A program made the position numbers and the translations under genes. DNA of 64,000 nucleotides from Paulinella micropora (lineage: Eukaryota > Cercozoa > Imbricatea > Euglyphida > Paulinellidae): NCBI GenBank assembly GCA_019918135.1, contig WBZZ01006334.1, positions 23,567 through 87,566 on the forward strand, in the 5' to 3' direction. Below are positions 27,810-36,283 of the stretch, one piece after another. The notes beneath the pieces are model-generated. The model had not been told where the DNA came from. It saw nothing but the letters and a program-made list of their open reading frames with translations, and searched no databases. Within the stretch, counting starts at the first letter, position 1, and every line of letters starts with the position of its first letter.

Positions 27810-27900
27810 AATCGGTTTTCGATGGTTATCAATATCACAAGTTTGAGATTACGAGTATGAGTGAAACGAATGAGAGTGTAGTTGATAACTATCTTTCAAA
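27810..27900. repeat. Intergenic repeat pair, copy 1
   Basis: Shares with 30133-30209 the blocks AATCGGTTTTCGATGGTTATC and GAGTGAAACGAATGA..GTG.AGTTGATAACTATC. Within each copy GGTTATCAA and TTGATAACT can pair as a long-loop stem. Both copies sit between the stop of one leftward gene and the start region of the next, so a role in transcript ending or promoter function is likely. Confidence 0.65.
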
Positions 27901-30088
27901 TAAAAGTATCAAAATTACCATATCCATTCTGTGCTTTCAACTTTTCCGCTTCTTCTTCTTTTAGGTCTGTGAAACCCGAACTAAACTTAAATCGGTTGCC
28001 TTTCGCCCGCTCCATTAAAAATCTCATACTATGCCAACCGCACGTGTCTGAGGTGTTGGATTGTTGTTTTACTTGATTAACCTTCATTAACAAATAACTA
28101 TAGGGGTGGCTTTTATCTATTAGCCTTTTCATTTGTTGCTGAAAGTCTTCCGTTGGTTGGTAAAGTGCTAATGGGTCATACACTTCAACACTCCTGTCTT
28201 TATCTAGACTTACCCATATAGCAATCCAATGAGACCCCGCTTGTTTGTGATTGTCCAAATTCATAATAAATCCGTATCGCTTTCTTTTTTCTGGATTTAG
28301 TTTGTAGATTTCATCACTGGCTATTGCTCCGAGATACCATCCATATTTTTTCATTATGTCATCTATTTCATTAGTCATTAATCCCCGATATTTATCAACT
28401 ACACTCTCATTCGTTTCACTCATTCCCGTTTGTTGATAAACATCGTCAACTGGCTTTTCTGGTTGCTGTGGTTGTGGTTCCTCTTGCTGTTGTTCATCTG
28501 GCTCTGGCTGTGGTTGTTCTAATGATGCGGTAATCGTAGGGGGTATTGTAGGGGGTGGCATCCCTTCATCAACATTTAAATCCGCTGAAACTTGTTTATC
28601 TACATTTGGGTCTATTGTCATTTTGTTAGTTAGAGTATTTACAAAATCATGTTTGTTCATTGTGTGTTTCCAATCTTTGCGGGCTAAGTATTTTTTTATT
28701 TTCGCTATTGAAAATACCTTATCAATTAATTCATTTAATGTCTTCGCTCCAGTGTCTACGCGACGCTTGGGGGTATGGTAGGGGGTGTTTCCCCCTCCAG
28801 TACCTTTTTGTTCAGTAATACCCATATACTCTTCATATCTAGCATAATCCGCCACTTTTCTTTTTACGTTTTTCACCTCACTTCCAACATCAATATTAAA
28901 CCTTTTAATCATGTTAATAATCCACTTTGAAGTGTCTTTGTAATTTAATTTGTTATGACCATCATTATCAAGTCTCTTTTTTAAAGCCTGTGCTAACTCT
29001 TTTATGGTAATGGTTGGGTGATAAGTTTTTGAAAATCCAGAGATTAAAAATTGATTAATTTGTAAATTTTCAAGATGCTTACCCTTTTCTTCTGCTTTCT
29101 TTTTTTCCTTTTCAAGTTTTTCTTTATATTCTTCTGCTAACTTTTTCTGTTCTTCTAAAGATGTCGCTGTGGCTATAGCCATCTGAATATCTTGACTGGC
29201 TTTTTGTAAGTCTTTGAGACTCATCTTTTTAATGAATTTATCTGTATATCCTGCTAATTTCAGTGTTTCAATATCTTTCTGCTTTTGCTTTTTTTCTTCC
29301 TCATATTGCTCTTTTGTTTTCAATGGTGCTTCATCTCCTAAATTAGGTAAGGCTGGTGCTTGTGGTGGTGCTCCAAATGGTGGTGCTAATGGTGGTGCTT
29401 GTGGCGGTGCTTGTGGTTGTCCCTGTTGTTGTGGCATGATATATTGATACTGCTGTGGCGGTGGCATAATAGCCAATCTTTGGTTCCTTTGCTGTTCGTA
29501 TTGTAAATCCTCTATGAGTTTTTGCTCCCTTCTTAGTTCTCTGTCTTTTTGTTCTTGTCGTTCCTTGATATCGGATAGTTCATTGCGGTGTATCCTTGCT
29601 AACTCATCCTGCCTTTCCTTAGCATCGGCTATGTCTTTTCTTTCTTGCCTCTTCTTTTCTTCTTCAGCATCCGCCTGTGCTTTTTTCTCTTTTTGGTCTA
29701 TCTCATCAATCTTTTCGTATTTCTCCTTCTTAAGTTTGTCTAAGTGGTCATTAATGGCTGTTCTAGTATTTTGTTCAATTTCAGATAGGCTTTGGACTTT
29801 CCGCAAATCTCTATCTCCGACACGTCGGAGATTTACATGTCGGAGATTATCTTCTTTTCGCTTAGGTGTAAATCTCCGACGTGTCGGTAATCTCGGACGT
29901 GTCCGAGATTGGGGGCTTAAGTATTTCATAAAAAGTTTAACGATTTGAAGTGTGCTCATATCATTTGTTTTCTTGCCAAAATTAAGATAATATTTTTTAC
30001 CCTTCTGGATAATATACGGCTTCCCGCTTTTGTTTCTATAAACCCGCGGGGGTCTTACCTTTTTAGAATTGCGCTTCATGCTTCGCAT
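27896..30088 (-). CDS. PRO: Adenovirus-type maturation cysteine protease with long coiled-coil N-terminus, 730 aa
   Basis: The C-terminal ~170 residues are the Ulp1/adenain-like protease. His620 lies in AGSHWIAIWV, Asp638 in SVEVYDPLAL, Cys683 in SDTCGWHSMRF, with glutamines just before the Cys. In PLVs and virophages this enzyme trims capsid proteins. The N-terminal ~90 residues are Arg-rich with IIQKGKKYYLNFGKK. About 250 residues of Lys/Glu/Arg coiled coil follow, then a Pro/Gln/Ala-rich stretch and a second coiled coil, far longer than a lone protease (~200 aa). It may therefore double as a core/scaffold protein. The Arg-rich part at about residues 60-92 is partly encoded by four palindrome copies (29813-29909). 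Confidence 0.85.
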   Translation of the reverse strand: MRSMKRNSKKVRPPRVYRNKSGKPYIIQKGKKYYLNFGKKTNDMSTLQIVKLFMKYLSPQSRTRPRLPTRRRFTPKRKEDNLRHVNLRRVGDRDLRKVQSLSEIEQNTRTAINDHLDKLKKEKYEKIDEIDQKEKKAQADAEEEKKRQERKDIADAKERQDELARIHRNELSDIKERQEQKDRELRREQKLIEDLQYEQQRNQRLAIMPPPQQYQYIMPQQQGQPQAPPQAPPLAPPFGAPPQAPALPNLGDEAPLKTKEQYEEEKKQKQKDIETLKLAGYTDKFIKKMSLKDLQKASQDIQMAIATATSLEEQKKLAEEYKEKLEKEKKKAEEKGKHLENLQINQFLISGFSKTYHPTITIKELAQALKKRLDNDGHNKLNYKDTSKWIINMIKRFNIDVGSEVKNVKRKVADYARYEEYMGITEQKGTGGGNTPYHTPKRRVDTGAKTLNELIDKVFSIAKIKKYLARKDWKHTMNKHDFVNTLTNKMTIDPNVDKQVSADLNVDEGMPPPTIPPTITASLEQPQPEPDEQQQEEPQPQQPEKPVDDVYQQTGMSETNESVVDKYRGLMTNEIDDIMKKYGWYLGAIASDEIYKLNPEKRKRYGFIMNLDNHKQAGSHWIAIWVSLDKDRSVEVYDPLALYQPTEDFQQQMKRLIDKSHPYSYLLMKVNQVKQQSNTSDTCGWHSMRFLMERAKGNRFKFSSGFTDLKEEEAEKLKAQNGYGNFDTFI
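28395..28428 (-). repeat. Inverted copy of the intergenic repeat inside the protease gene
   Basis: The + strand reads TTATCAACTACACTCTCATT then CGTTTCACTCAT, the reverse complement of the core block of the repeats at 27810 and 30133. It is translated in frame as MSETNESVVDK in the linker before the catalytic domain. Confidence 0.6.
29813..29909. repeat. Cluster of four palindrome copies
   Basis: Copies at 29813-29832 (CTCCGACACGTCGGAG), 29828-29847 (right half only, ACATGTCGGAG), 29872-29891 (CTCCGACGTGTCGG) and 29890-29909 (CTCGGACGTGTCCGAG). GTGTAAATCTCCGAC before the third is the same extended context as in the right TIR. All lie in the protease gene and code for an Arg/Val-rich stretch. 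Confidence 0.8.
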
Positions 30089-30132
30089 TCTCGCTTATTC
30101 TAAAACATCTATTTTTCTTTATTGAAAAAATA

Positions 30133-30209
30133 AATCGGTTTTCGATGGTTATCAACAAACGAGAATGAGTGAAACGAATGAAAGTGAAGTTGATAACTAT
30201 CTTTCAAAA
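30133..30209. repeat. Intergenic repeat pair, copy 2
   Basis: Partner of 27810-27900; overlaps the last codons of the 107-aa gene and precedes the protease gene. Both copies are preceded, toward the downstream gene, by TTCTAAAACATC-like sequence. Confidence 0.65.
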
Positions 30210-30527
30210 CTTTAAGGCACCACGTCCGCTCTGCCTACCATATCCAAGTTTCGCGGCAGTAGACCCGATACGAGATGCATATGGTACTCCGACATCACCT
30301 AGGGCATTCGCAGTCTTTGAAATAATCTTGTTATCACGAAGGAATTTATTAACAGCCAAAGCCGTTTTCCCAACCTTTGCCCAGTTAATTTTACCGCCAG
30401 CCTGCCCCTTGCCTCCTTGCTTCTTCTTGCGACCAGACTTCTTTTTACCTCCAGCCATTGTGCTTGAGTTAATAGTTCGTTTGCCGATTGTTGGAATGAC
30501 TTCAACACGAGTTGTTTTTACTACCAT
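30204..30527 (-). CDS. Small basic virion/core protein with protease site, 107 aa
   Basis: Residues 24-28 are MAGG-K, an exact fit to the adenovirus protease consensus (M/I/L)xGG-x. Cleavage would release a very basic, Gly/Lys-rich mature protein (KKKSGRKKKQGGKGQAGGK, then INWAKVGKTALAVNKFL). The C-terminus GYGRQSGRGALKF is Gly/Arg-rich. Composition and position between the packaging ATPase and the protease suggest a DNA-condensing core protein or a membrane-active capsid-internal protein like adenovirus precursors VI/VII. I do not recognise a close family. TATATAGTAT lies directly before the ATG. Confidence 0.6.
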   Translation of the reverse strand: MVVKTTRVEVIPTIGKRTINSSTMAGGKKKSGRKKKQGGKGQAGGKINWAKVGKTALAVNKFLRDNKIISKTANALGDVGVPYASRIGSTAAKLGYGRQSGRGALKF

Positions 30528-30563
30528 ATACTATATAAAAAAATAATTAATTCTAAATTTTTT

Positions 30564-31388
30564 TTACTTTAACCGATAAGCAAAATTTTTTCTTAACTCA
30601 TCATCAACACTTGAAACATAAAGAAAATTAAATCTCTCCTTTGTTGCTTCGTGATACTTTTGAAGAAAATAATCAAAATCAAAAGATAAGTCTAAATGTT
30701 TATACACGAGTTCCATTTTATCCTGAGACTGGGCTGGAAAGATTAATAAATAATCTAACTGCTTAATGGCTTCTGGTCTAAGGTCGTTCAAATACTGGCT
30801 TGACATAATTACCTTTGATTTATAGTGTCTGTTCTTTTTTAACAAATCACTTACGGACTTATCTCTTAATCCGCTCCCTAAATCATCCAAAACAAAAACA
30901 ACCTCTGGCGTAATATACTTACTTGGTCGTTCTTTCTTCTCACCTCCTTCTTCCTTTTTCTTTTCCTTTCCAAAGTATAAAAATTGTGGTTTCTCCTTAT
31001 CTCCAACATGTTGGAGATATTCTACTTCTCCTTCGTGTTGCTCGTCCTGTCTGTTCAGTTTGTCAAGTTCATAATCAATGACATTCACACCATCTGATTT
31101 AAGAAAGGTATAAATTGCCATTGGATTTCCCCTGTTCTTAAAGTGCTTAACCATTGCTTTATAAATGTAGTCCTTGTGTATTGTTGAAGCAATAATGACA
31201 ATACGGGTCTTTCTGTCTGTCGTCCGTTTCAGTATTTCAAAGAGTGCTGTCGTTTTCCCGCTCTTCTTACGGGCTAGCAGAAATATGTTGGCATACGGCT
31301 CATTGAATAATTTATAACCTTTTGCTTTTTTATTTCCATCACCCTCTTGTTTTACTGGCTTCACCTTGACATTGTTAATCTTTTGCAT
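30564..31388 (-). CDS. ATPase: A32/FtsK-HerA-type genome-packaging ATPase, ~274 aa
   Basis: Walker A is LLARKKSGKTT with Lys45; Walker B is VVFVLDDLG with Asp168-Asp169; a following SSQYLNDLRPEA fits the sensor region of PLV/virophage packaging ATPases. It pumps the genome into the capsid. I start at the ATG at 31388 (MQKINNVKVKPVKQEGDGNK) because TTAATATATACG lies immediately before it; a longer frame upstream has no such box. Between the Walker motifs a charged insertion contains EYLQHVGDKEK, encoded by a perfect palindrome copy (30999-31018). The insertion is in frame and away from the catalytic motifs. Confidence 0.9.
   Translation of the reverse strand: MQKINNVKVKPVKQEGDGNKKAKGYKLFNEPYANIFLLARKKSGKTTALFEILKRTTDRKTRIVIIASTIHKDYIYKAMVKHFKNRGNPMAIYTFLKSDGVNVIDYELDKLNRQDEQHEGEVEYLQHVGDKEKPQFLYFGKEKKKEEGGEKKERPSKYITPEVVFVLDDLGSGLRDKSVSDLLKKNRHYKSKVIMSSQYLNDLRPEAIKQLDYLLIFPAQSQDKMELVYKHLDLSFDFDYFLQKYHEATKERFNFLYVSSVDDELRKNFAYRLK
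30999..31018. repeat. Perfect palindrome copy in the ATPase gene
   Basis: CTCCAACATGTTGGAG with AT/AT flanks, fully symmetrical. Twenty-eight bases including this copy are identical to the integrase-gene copy at 37621-37648 in the opposite orientation. Confidence 0.85.
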
Positions 31389-31396
31389 CGTATATA

Positions 31397-31759
31397 TTAA
31401 GCAAGAAACTCTAAACACACAACAATTCGCCCCGCTAAATTTCCTGTGTCAATATTTCCGCTGTCAGTTTCAAGGATTTTAAATGTATATTGGCCGTCCG
31501 TCCATCCGACGACACCCAAATTATAACCGAGATTTGAAATGTTTGCTGTAGTGCTGTCAGCAAATGTTCCAATAATTCCAATTCTATCCATGTAAAGAAT
31601 TCTGGTTTTGGTTTCGGTCTGGTCGTTCATATAGTGGATAAACTTAACATTCATTTTGGTGGGTGTGAATGACATTTGGATATTCTTATTAAATGTTTTG
31701 CTTCCTCCAGCAAAATCATTGCTCAGAAAAATAATCTTTTGGTATTTATAGTCAGTCAT
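31397..31759 (-). CDS. Hypothetical probable structural protein, ~120 aa
   Basis: A beta-rich small protein (KIIFLSNDFAGGSKTFNKNI, KMNVKFIHYMNDQTETKTRI, NLGVVGWTDGQYTFKIL) without charged clusters or membrane segment. It sits directly upstream of the ATPase gene in the virion block. GTAATATAACC before the ATG at 31759 matches the box in front of other virion genes, so I prefer this start to the in-frame ATGs 18 and 36 bases upstream. A minor capsid or fibre-associated protein is likely from context only. Confidence 0.55.
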   Translation of the reverse strand: MTDYKYQKIIFLSNDFAGGSKTFNKNIQMSFTPTKMNVKFIHYMNDQTETKTRILYMDRIGIIGTFADSTTANISNLGYNLGVVGWTDGQYTFKILETDSGNIDTGNLAGRIVVCLEFLA

Positions 31760-32018
31760 GGTTATATTACTACTCATAAACTTTTTAATAATCAAAATAT
31801 TTTCGCGGACTGCCTGCGACTTTTACTCACGGATAAGTGAAAAAAAGAATATAAGTTGTGTTTATTGTATTCAAAAAGGTATAGATACTAAATTTAAATG
31901 TATTTACAAACCGATGAGTGATTGGTGTGTTAGTTTTGATGAAGCCCTGCCTTTAATGTGTTCGGGTAGTGATGCTTCTTGGTATAAAATCCACTTATAT
32001 GAATGTTCATTTCTTTGA
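31758..32018 (+). CDS. Possible small rightward gene, uncertain
   Basis: The 210-bp gap between two leftward genes is covered by a rightward frame. Its later part (SCVYCIQKGIDTKFKCIYKP, MSDWCVSFDEALPLMCSGSD) has natural-looking composition with several cysteines. No family is recognised, orientation is against the surrounding block, and its 5' part overlaps the start of the 120-aa gene. It may be a decayed fragment. Confidence 0.25.
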   Translation: MVILLLINFLIIKIFSRTACDFYSRISEKKNISCVYCIQKGIDTKFKCIYKPMSDWCVSFDEALPLMCSGSDASWYKIHLYECSFL

Positions 32019-32351
32019 AGAAGGTGATGGAAGGCATATCCCAATCAAAAGTGTTAAAATACCGACATAAGTATTAGCAACCTCACAAGGTAAGTTCTTT
32101 TCAGATAGCCTTACGATGCACAGGGTTATAATGGATATAATGATACCCATTTGAAATAAGTATTTAATAAGTCGGCTGTCGGTTGGTCTATTTTTCATAC
32201 AACAGCACGACCAGTTATCTTCCAATTCGTGCTCTATTTTGTTCTCCTCAGTCTTCAACGAAATATCCAAAACGCGGTTCTTCAACTCTGGTGTTAGTTC
32301 TCCATCTGCCATATCAATGAGTGGAGGTGGAGGGTGTAATCTAGGTGGCAT
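32007..32351 (-). CDS. Two-helix membrane protein, 114 aa
   Basis: After a charged, probably internal N-terminal half (MADGELTPELKNRVLDISLK, then a CCC cluster) there are two hydrophobic helices. The first is LFQMGIIISIITLCIVRL (about residues 66-84), the second YVGILTLLIGICLPSPSSKK at the C-terminus. Small two-helix proteins ending in a Pro-Ser-Pro motif occur in virophages and PLVs as I recall, and could sit in an internal membrane or the host envelope. It overlaps the 3' or 5' ends of both neighbours by about 11 bases, typical of a compact viral block. The second Met (residue 14) is an alternative start. Confidence 0.6.
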   Translation of the reverse strand: MPPRLHPPPPLIDMADGELTPELKNRVLDISLKTEENKIEHELEDNWSCCCMKNRPTDSRLIKYLFQMGIIISIITLCIVRLSEKNLPCEVANTYVGILTLLIGICLPSPSSKK

Positions 32352-35300
32352 TGTTTTCTGCTAATTGTTTTTTTAAGTCGGCTATATCATTAGTTATATT
32401 ATTTATTTTTTCCGATAATTGTTGAACGGCCTTAATTAACGGGGCGATAAACTCACAATAACCTATACCATAACCAACATCACCACTATCAATACATTTA
32501 ACATCTTCTGGCTTAACACTCACACCTTTCAATTCGTATTCCGCTCTTTGCTTTGGACACGGCACCATAATTGTTTCTTTTATAAAACCGCCAAAATCTA
32601 GCATATCCATTTCTTTTAGTATTTCTTCTAATTCCTGTGCTATTAAACCTGTCCTACATTTCTTTTTGTCATCAATCATACGATAGCAAACTGGATTTAA
32701 CTTATTAATAAAATCTAAGCCTAAACAATCCTTTATATCTTCTTTTTTTCTCCTGTCTGAATATTGAATTGGATTAGACAACACCCACAACTGACCATCG
32801 CTTGCTTTCAAAGACATTAAAGCAGTATTTGAACCATTCTCCCATATGAAACCACTCGTTGAAGAATTATTCACTCTAAATCTAATAGCATAAGAAGTTA
32901 ATCCTCCGCCTACTCCTCCTGCTGGTGCTGTTCCTCCACTTAACGATTTACTTGCCCCAGACTGGCTCATATAAATCCCCCATGCTGAATCTCCAATGTC
33001 CCACATAAATATTCCTCTCGCATTCGTCCCGTCTGTTTGTCCTTGAATTGCTATTTTTGCCCCATTAGTTGATGCTGATGCCGTTGTTAGTGTGCCTGTG
33101 TATGTAATTCCCGCATTTGCCGTTATCAATCCTTTCGTCCATAAAGTCCCGTTTGCCCCGTTTAATGACATTAACAATTGCTCTGCTGAATTTTCCCACA
33201 CAAAACCCATTGTAGCATCATTAGCAACCCTAAACCGAAAACTATACGAACTAAAATCATTTCCTGAAACTGCCGTACCATTTGCTAAACTTTTGCTTGC
33301 TCCACCAGATGCTGCATAAATTCCCCAACTCGTATTTGTCGTATCCCATAGAAATATACCTTTTGCGTTTGTTCCGTCTGTTGCTCCCTGAACTCCTATC
33401 TTTGCTCCACTTGTATTTGTTGCTGATGTTAGTGTGCCCGTGTATGTTATCCCCGCATTTGCGGTTAATAATCCCGCTGTGCTTATGTTCATTGCCTCAG
33501 TGAAAGATATATTGCTTCCTGCCGTTATTCCTGATTTATAATAAAAAGCGAGTTTGCCACCTTTTTGAATTAGAAAGTTTGAACCGCTGTGGCTTGATTT
33601 CCAGTTCGTGCCATCAAAATAAGCATCAAAACTTAAATTGACATTATCGTGTGCCCAGTTTAGTTGTTGAAATGTTGGATAAGCATCAGCCGTTGTTATT
33701 GCTTGTAAGTGTGCTCCTCCGATATTTGAAGCCGTTCCATATAATTCTAAACCACCTGTCGCACCTGCGCCTTTCGTTGTATTGCCTATGATTATTGGTT
33801 TGCCTGATGCAGTCGTTATCTTGTCGCTTGCCGTTATTGTTGTTGTTGATATACCCGCAGTTGCCGTTAATGTAGTTCCCGTTATTGTTCCGCCATTTGT
33901 TATATTGTTTGAGTTCATATCTAAGGCACCATAAAACCGCATACCGCCAGCATTGTTAAAACGGACAATGTCAGACGAAGCACTTTTATTATCCAAAAGT
34001 TTTGAAATATAAAGTCCCGCCCCTTTTACATCAGATGCTACATTCGTGAATACATAACCTCGTTGGTCTGCGGTTCCGCTTGAAGCCGTATTTAAAGTAA
34101 ATAAGAAATACTGATAATCTCCTGATGTCTGTGAAAAGAATATATCACCTCCATTTTGGTTTAATATTCTCGCCCCATTATATGTTATATTTCCACCATT
34201 AATGATATCCACATTATTGAAATCGGCTTGGCTTAACAAATTCAGTGCCCTTACATCATTTCTACTTCCATTAAATATCTTAATTCCTGTTATTGTTTGG
34301 TCGCCTGTTAGTTTTACATTTTGCCCGTCCAATGTGTCCGCATAACCTTTTGTCGCTCCGTCTGTTGATAATGTTGGAGTTCCAAGGTTGGCTATTTTGC
34401 TACTATTACAATCTAGCCCCGAAGCATTTACCCAACCGACTATCGTCCCGTCAATAATAAAACTTATTTTTTTCGCAGAAATTTCAAAGTTGTAATATGT
34501 TGCAGTTTTCATATCCAAACTAGCAATTGACCCGATATTGGCTGTGGAGTTAAAAACCACGAATGTGCCCTTTGTTGTAGCATTTATTGAATTTCCCGTT
34601 ATTTCAACACCACTGCTATATGTCTTAATTCCTGCTATGGTTTGGTTTCCTGTTAGTTTCACATTTTGCCCGTCTAATGTATCCACATACGTTTTATTCG
34701 CCCCGTCCGTTGTCGCTGTTGGTGTGGCCAAATTTGTAATTTTTCTATTGTTTAAAGATAGTGTCGTGCCCGTTGCTGTCGCTATTACATTATCCCCAGC
34801 ATATAAATCAACATATGACCCTGTTATTTGTATTGGATAATAGCCCGCAGTTGCTATTTTTTGTGCCACAATCTCTCCTATATTTGTCGCCGTATCAAAG
34901 GCAATACCGATACCATCAAAAGCGGTTGGAGCAGTAGCACCCCGCACTTCTATTGTTGAAGTAAATTTTTTATTTCCTGCTATGGTTTGGTCTCCTGTTA
35001 GTTTAACGACAGAAGTATCAAGAGTAGAAACATCAACACCATCAACAAGATTAACATTTGTTATACTTTGGCTTTTCATATCAATCCCCGCACTAGCATT
35101 TATTATGTTGCTGAATGTTTTGGTTCCTGCTATAGTTTGGTCTCCTGTTAGTTTAACGACTGCGGTATCAATAGCCGAAACATCAATACCATCAACAAGA
35201 TTGACATTTGTTATGTTAAATCCTCCCATATTTAAACTGCCAGTCATAGCCGTTGTTCCGTCCTTTGCTAGTTTCGTATCGGTATATGCTTTTGTTGAAG

Positions 35301-36240
35301 CATCGCCGTCATAGAATGGTGCGGGTAGTCCGCTGATTGCTGTTGAGCTGTTAAAATTTAAAACATTATTTGTCAATGTCATTCCACCACCTGTTGTTGG
35401 AGCAAAAAGTATAGAAGAACCGACAATAGTTAGTGGATAGCCCGTTGCTCCACCTGCCTCCGACGAATAAATAGAACCCATATTATTGTTGTAATTGAAG
35501 AATAATTTGCCTGTGTTTAATGGATTTGAGTCTTTTACTGCCACATAAGTAGTAAATATTTTGTTTCCTGTTATTGTTTGGTCGCCTGTTAGTTTAACGA
35601 CTGCGGTATCAAGAGCAGAAACATCAATACCATCAACATTACCAACATTTGCTACATTAAAACCCCCCATATTTAAATCTCCAAACATCATAGCGAGACC
35701 ATCCAATCTTAGAAAAGGTGAAGCAACATTTCTCCATTGACCTGTGCTATAAATGAGTAGTTGGTTATCGGCGGGTGTGCCTGTTATGATTACATCACTT
35801 AAAGCATCTATTGATTTAGTTGCTATCCTTGTGTCAAAATCTGTATTAGCCCTTGCTGTGGTGTAGTATAAGTTAGTTCCTTCTGTTAAGTTGGTTGTGC
35901 TCTTTGTTGCTAATTGAGTGTCAAACCTAGCATTAGTATAATATAAATTGGTGCCTTCTGCTAGGTTCGTGGTTGATTTAGTGGTTAGTCGCGCATCAAA
36001 CCTACCATCAGTATAGTATAGATTAGTGCCTTCTTTTAAGTCCGTTGTTGATTTTAAAGACAACCTCGCATCAAATCGTCCGTCGGTGTAATAAAGATTT
36101 ACGGGGTCAGCATCTTCTGGCACCCTATCTGTGTATAAGCCCACTATGTTTGTGTTGGTAAGGTCTAAGTTTTTAATATCTAGACTATCAACTGCTATTT
36201 CTGATAAACCTAGTAAGGATTTATAGGATGAACCTGCCAT
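32341..36240 (-). CDS. Trimeric fibre protein with S74 self-cleaving chaperone, 1299 aa
   Basis: The N-terminal part has four tandem units of the NLYYTDGRFDARL/STT type (residues ~40-130). A long shaft follows, with recurring VKLTGDQTIAGTKTF, LDMNSNNITNGGTITG and SxLTANAGITYTGTL elements, typical of phage-like tail fibres. The last ~140 residues are a Peptidase_S74 intramolecular chaperone. Ser1161 lies in YSDRRKKEDI, followed by LNPVCYRMIDDKKKCRTGLI, AQELEEIL and a C-terminal coiled coil (LIKAVQQLSEKINNITNDIA). In this family the chaperone drives trimerisation and then cuts itself off. It is the largest gene of the element and likely forms host-recognition fibres; this is inference. TTAATATACG precedes the ATG. 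Confidence 0.85.
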   Translation of the reverse strand: MAGSSYKSLLGLSEIAVDSLDIKNLDLTNTNIVGLYTDRVPEDADPVNLYYTDGRFDARLSLKSTTDLKEGTNLYYTDGRFDARLTTKSTTNLAEGTNLYYTNARFDTQLATKSTTNLTEGTNLYYTTARANTDFDTRIATKSIDALSDVIITGTPADNQLLIYSTGQWRNVASPFLRLDGLAMMFGDLNMGGFNVANVGNVDGIDVSALDTAVVKLTGDQTITGNKIFTTYVAVKDSNPLNTGKLFFNYNNNMGSIYSSEAGGATGYPLTIVGSSILFAPTTGGGMTLTNNVLNFNSSTAISGLPAPFYDGDASTKAYTDTKLAKDGTTAMTGSLNMGGFNITNVNLVDGIDVSAIDTAVVKLTGDQTIAGTKTFSNIINASAGIDMKSQSITNVNLVDGVDVSTLDTSVVKLTGDQTIAGNKKFTSTIEVRGATAPTAFDGIGIAFDTATNIGEIVAQKIATAGYYPIQITGSYVDLYAGDNVIATATGTTLSLNNRKITNLATPTATTDGANKTYVDTLDGQNVKLTGNQTIAGIKTYSSGVEITGNSINATTKGTFVVFNSTANIGSIASLDMKTATYYNFEISAKKISFIIDGTIVGWVNASGLDCNSSKIANLGTPTLSTDGATKGYADTLDGQNVKLTGDQTITGIKIFNGSRNDVRALNLLSQADFNNVDIINGGNITYNGARILNQNGGDIFFSQTSGDYQYFLFTLNTASSGTADQRGYVFTNVASDVKGAGLYISKLLDNKSASSDIVRFNNAGGMRFYGALDMNSNNITNGGTITGTTLTATAGISTTTITASDKITTASGKPIIIGNTTKGAGATGGLELYGTASNIGGAHLQAITTADAYPTFQQLNWAHDNVNLSFDAYFDGTNWKSSHSGSNFLIQKGGKLAFYYKSGITAGSNISFTEAMNISTAGLLTANAGITYTGTLTSATNTSGAKIGVQGATDGTNAKGIFLWDTTNTSWGIYAASGGASKSLANGTAVSGNDFSSYSFRFRVANDATMGFVWENSAEQLLMSLNGANGTLWTKGLITANAGITYTGTLTTASASTNGAKIAIQGQTDGTNARGIFMWDIGDSAWGIYMSQSGASKSLSGGTAPAGGVGGGLTSYAIRFRVNNSSTSGFIWENGSNTALMSLKASDGQLWVLSNPIQYSDRRKKEDIKDCLGLDFINKLNPVCYRMIDDKKKCRTGLIAQELEEILKEMDMLDFGGFIKETIMVPCPKQRAEYELKGVSVKPEDVKCIDSGDVGYGIGYCEFIAPLIKAVQQLSEKINNITNDIADLKKQLAENNAT

Positions 36241-36283
36241 ATTCGTATATTAAGCAAAAAAATATTTTAATATCTAATTATAT

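Noticed and set aside
29813-29909. Closely spaced palindromes as a CRISPR array
   Set aside because: Spacing is irregular, units vary, they overlap, and they lie inside a protease gene; no cas genes are present.
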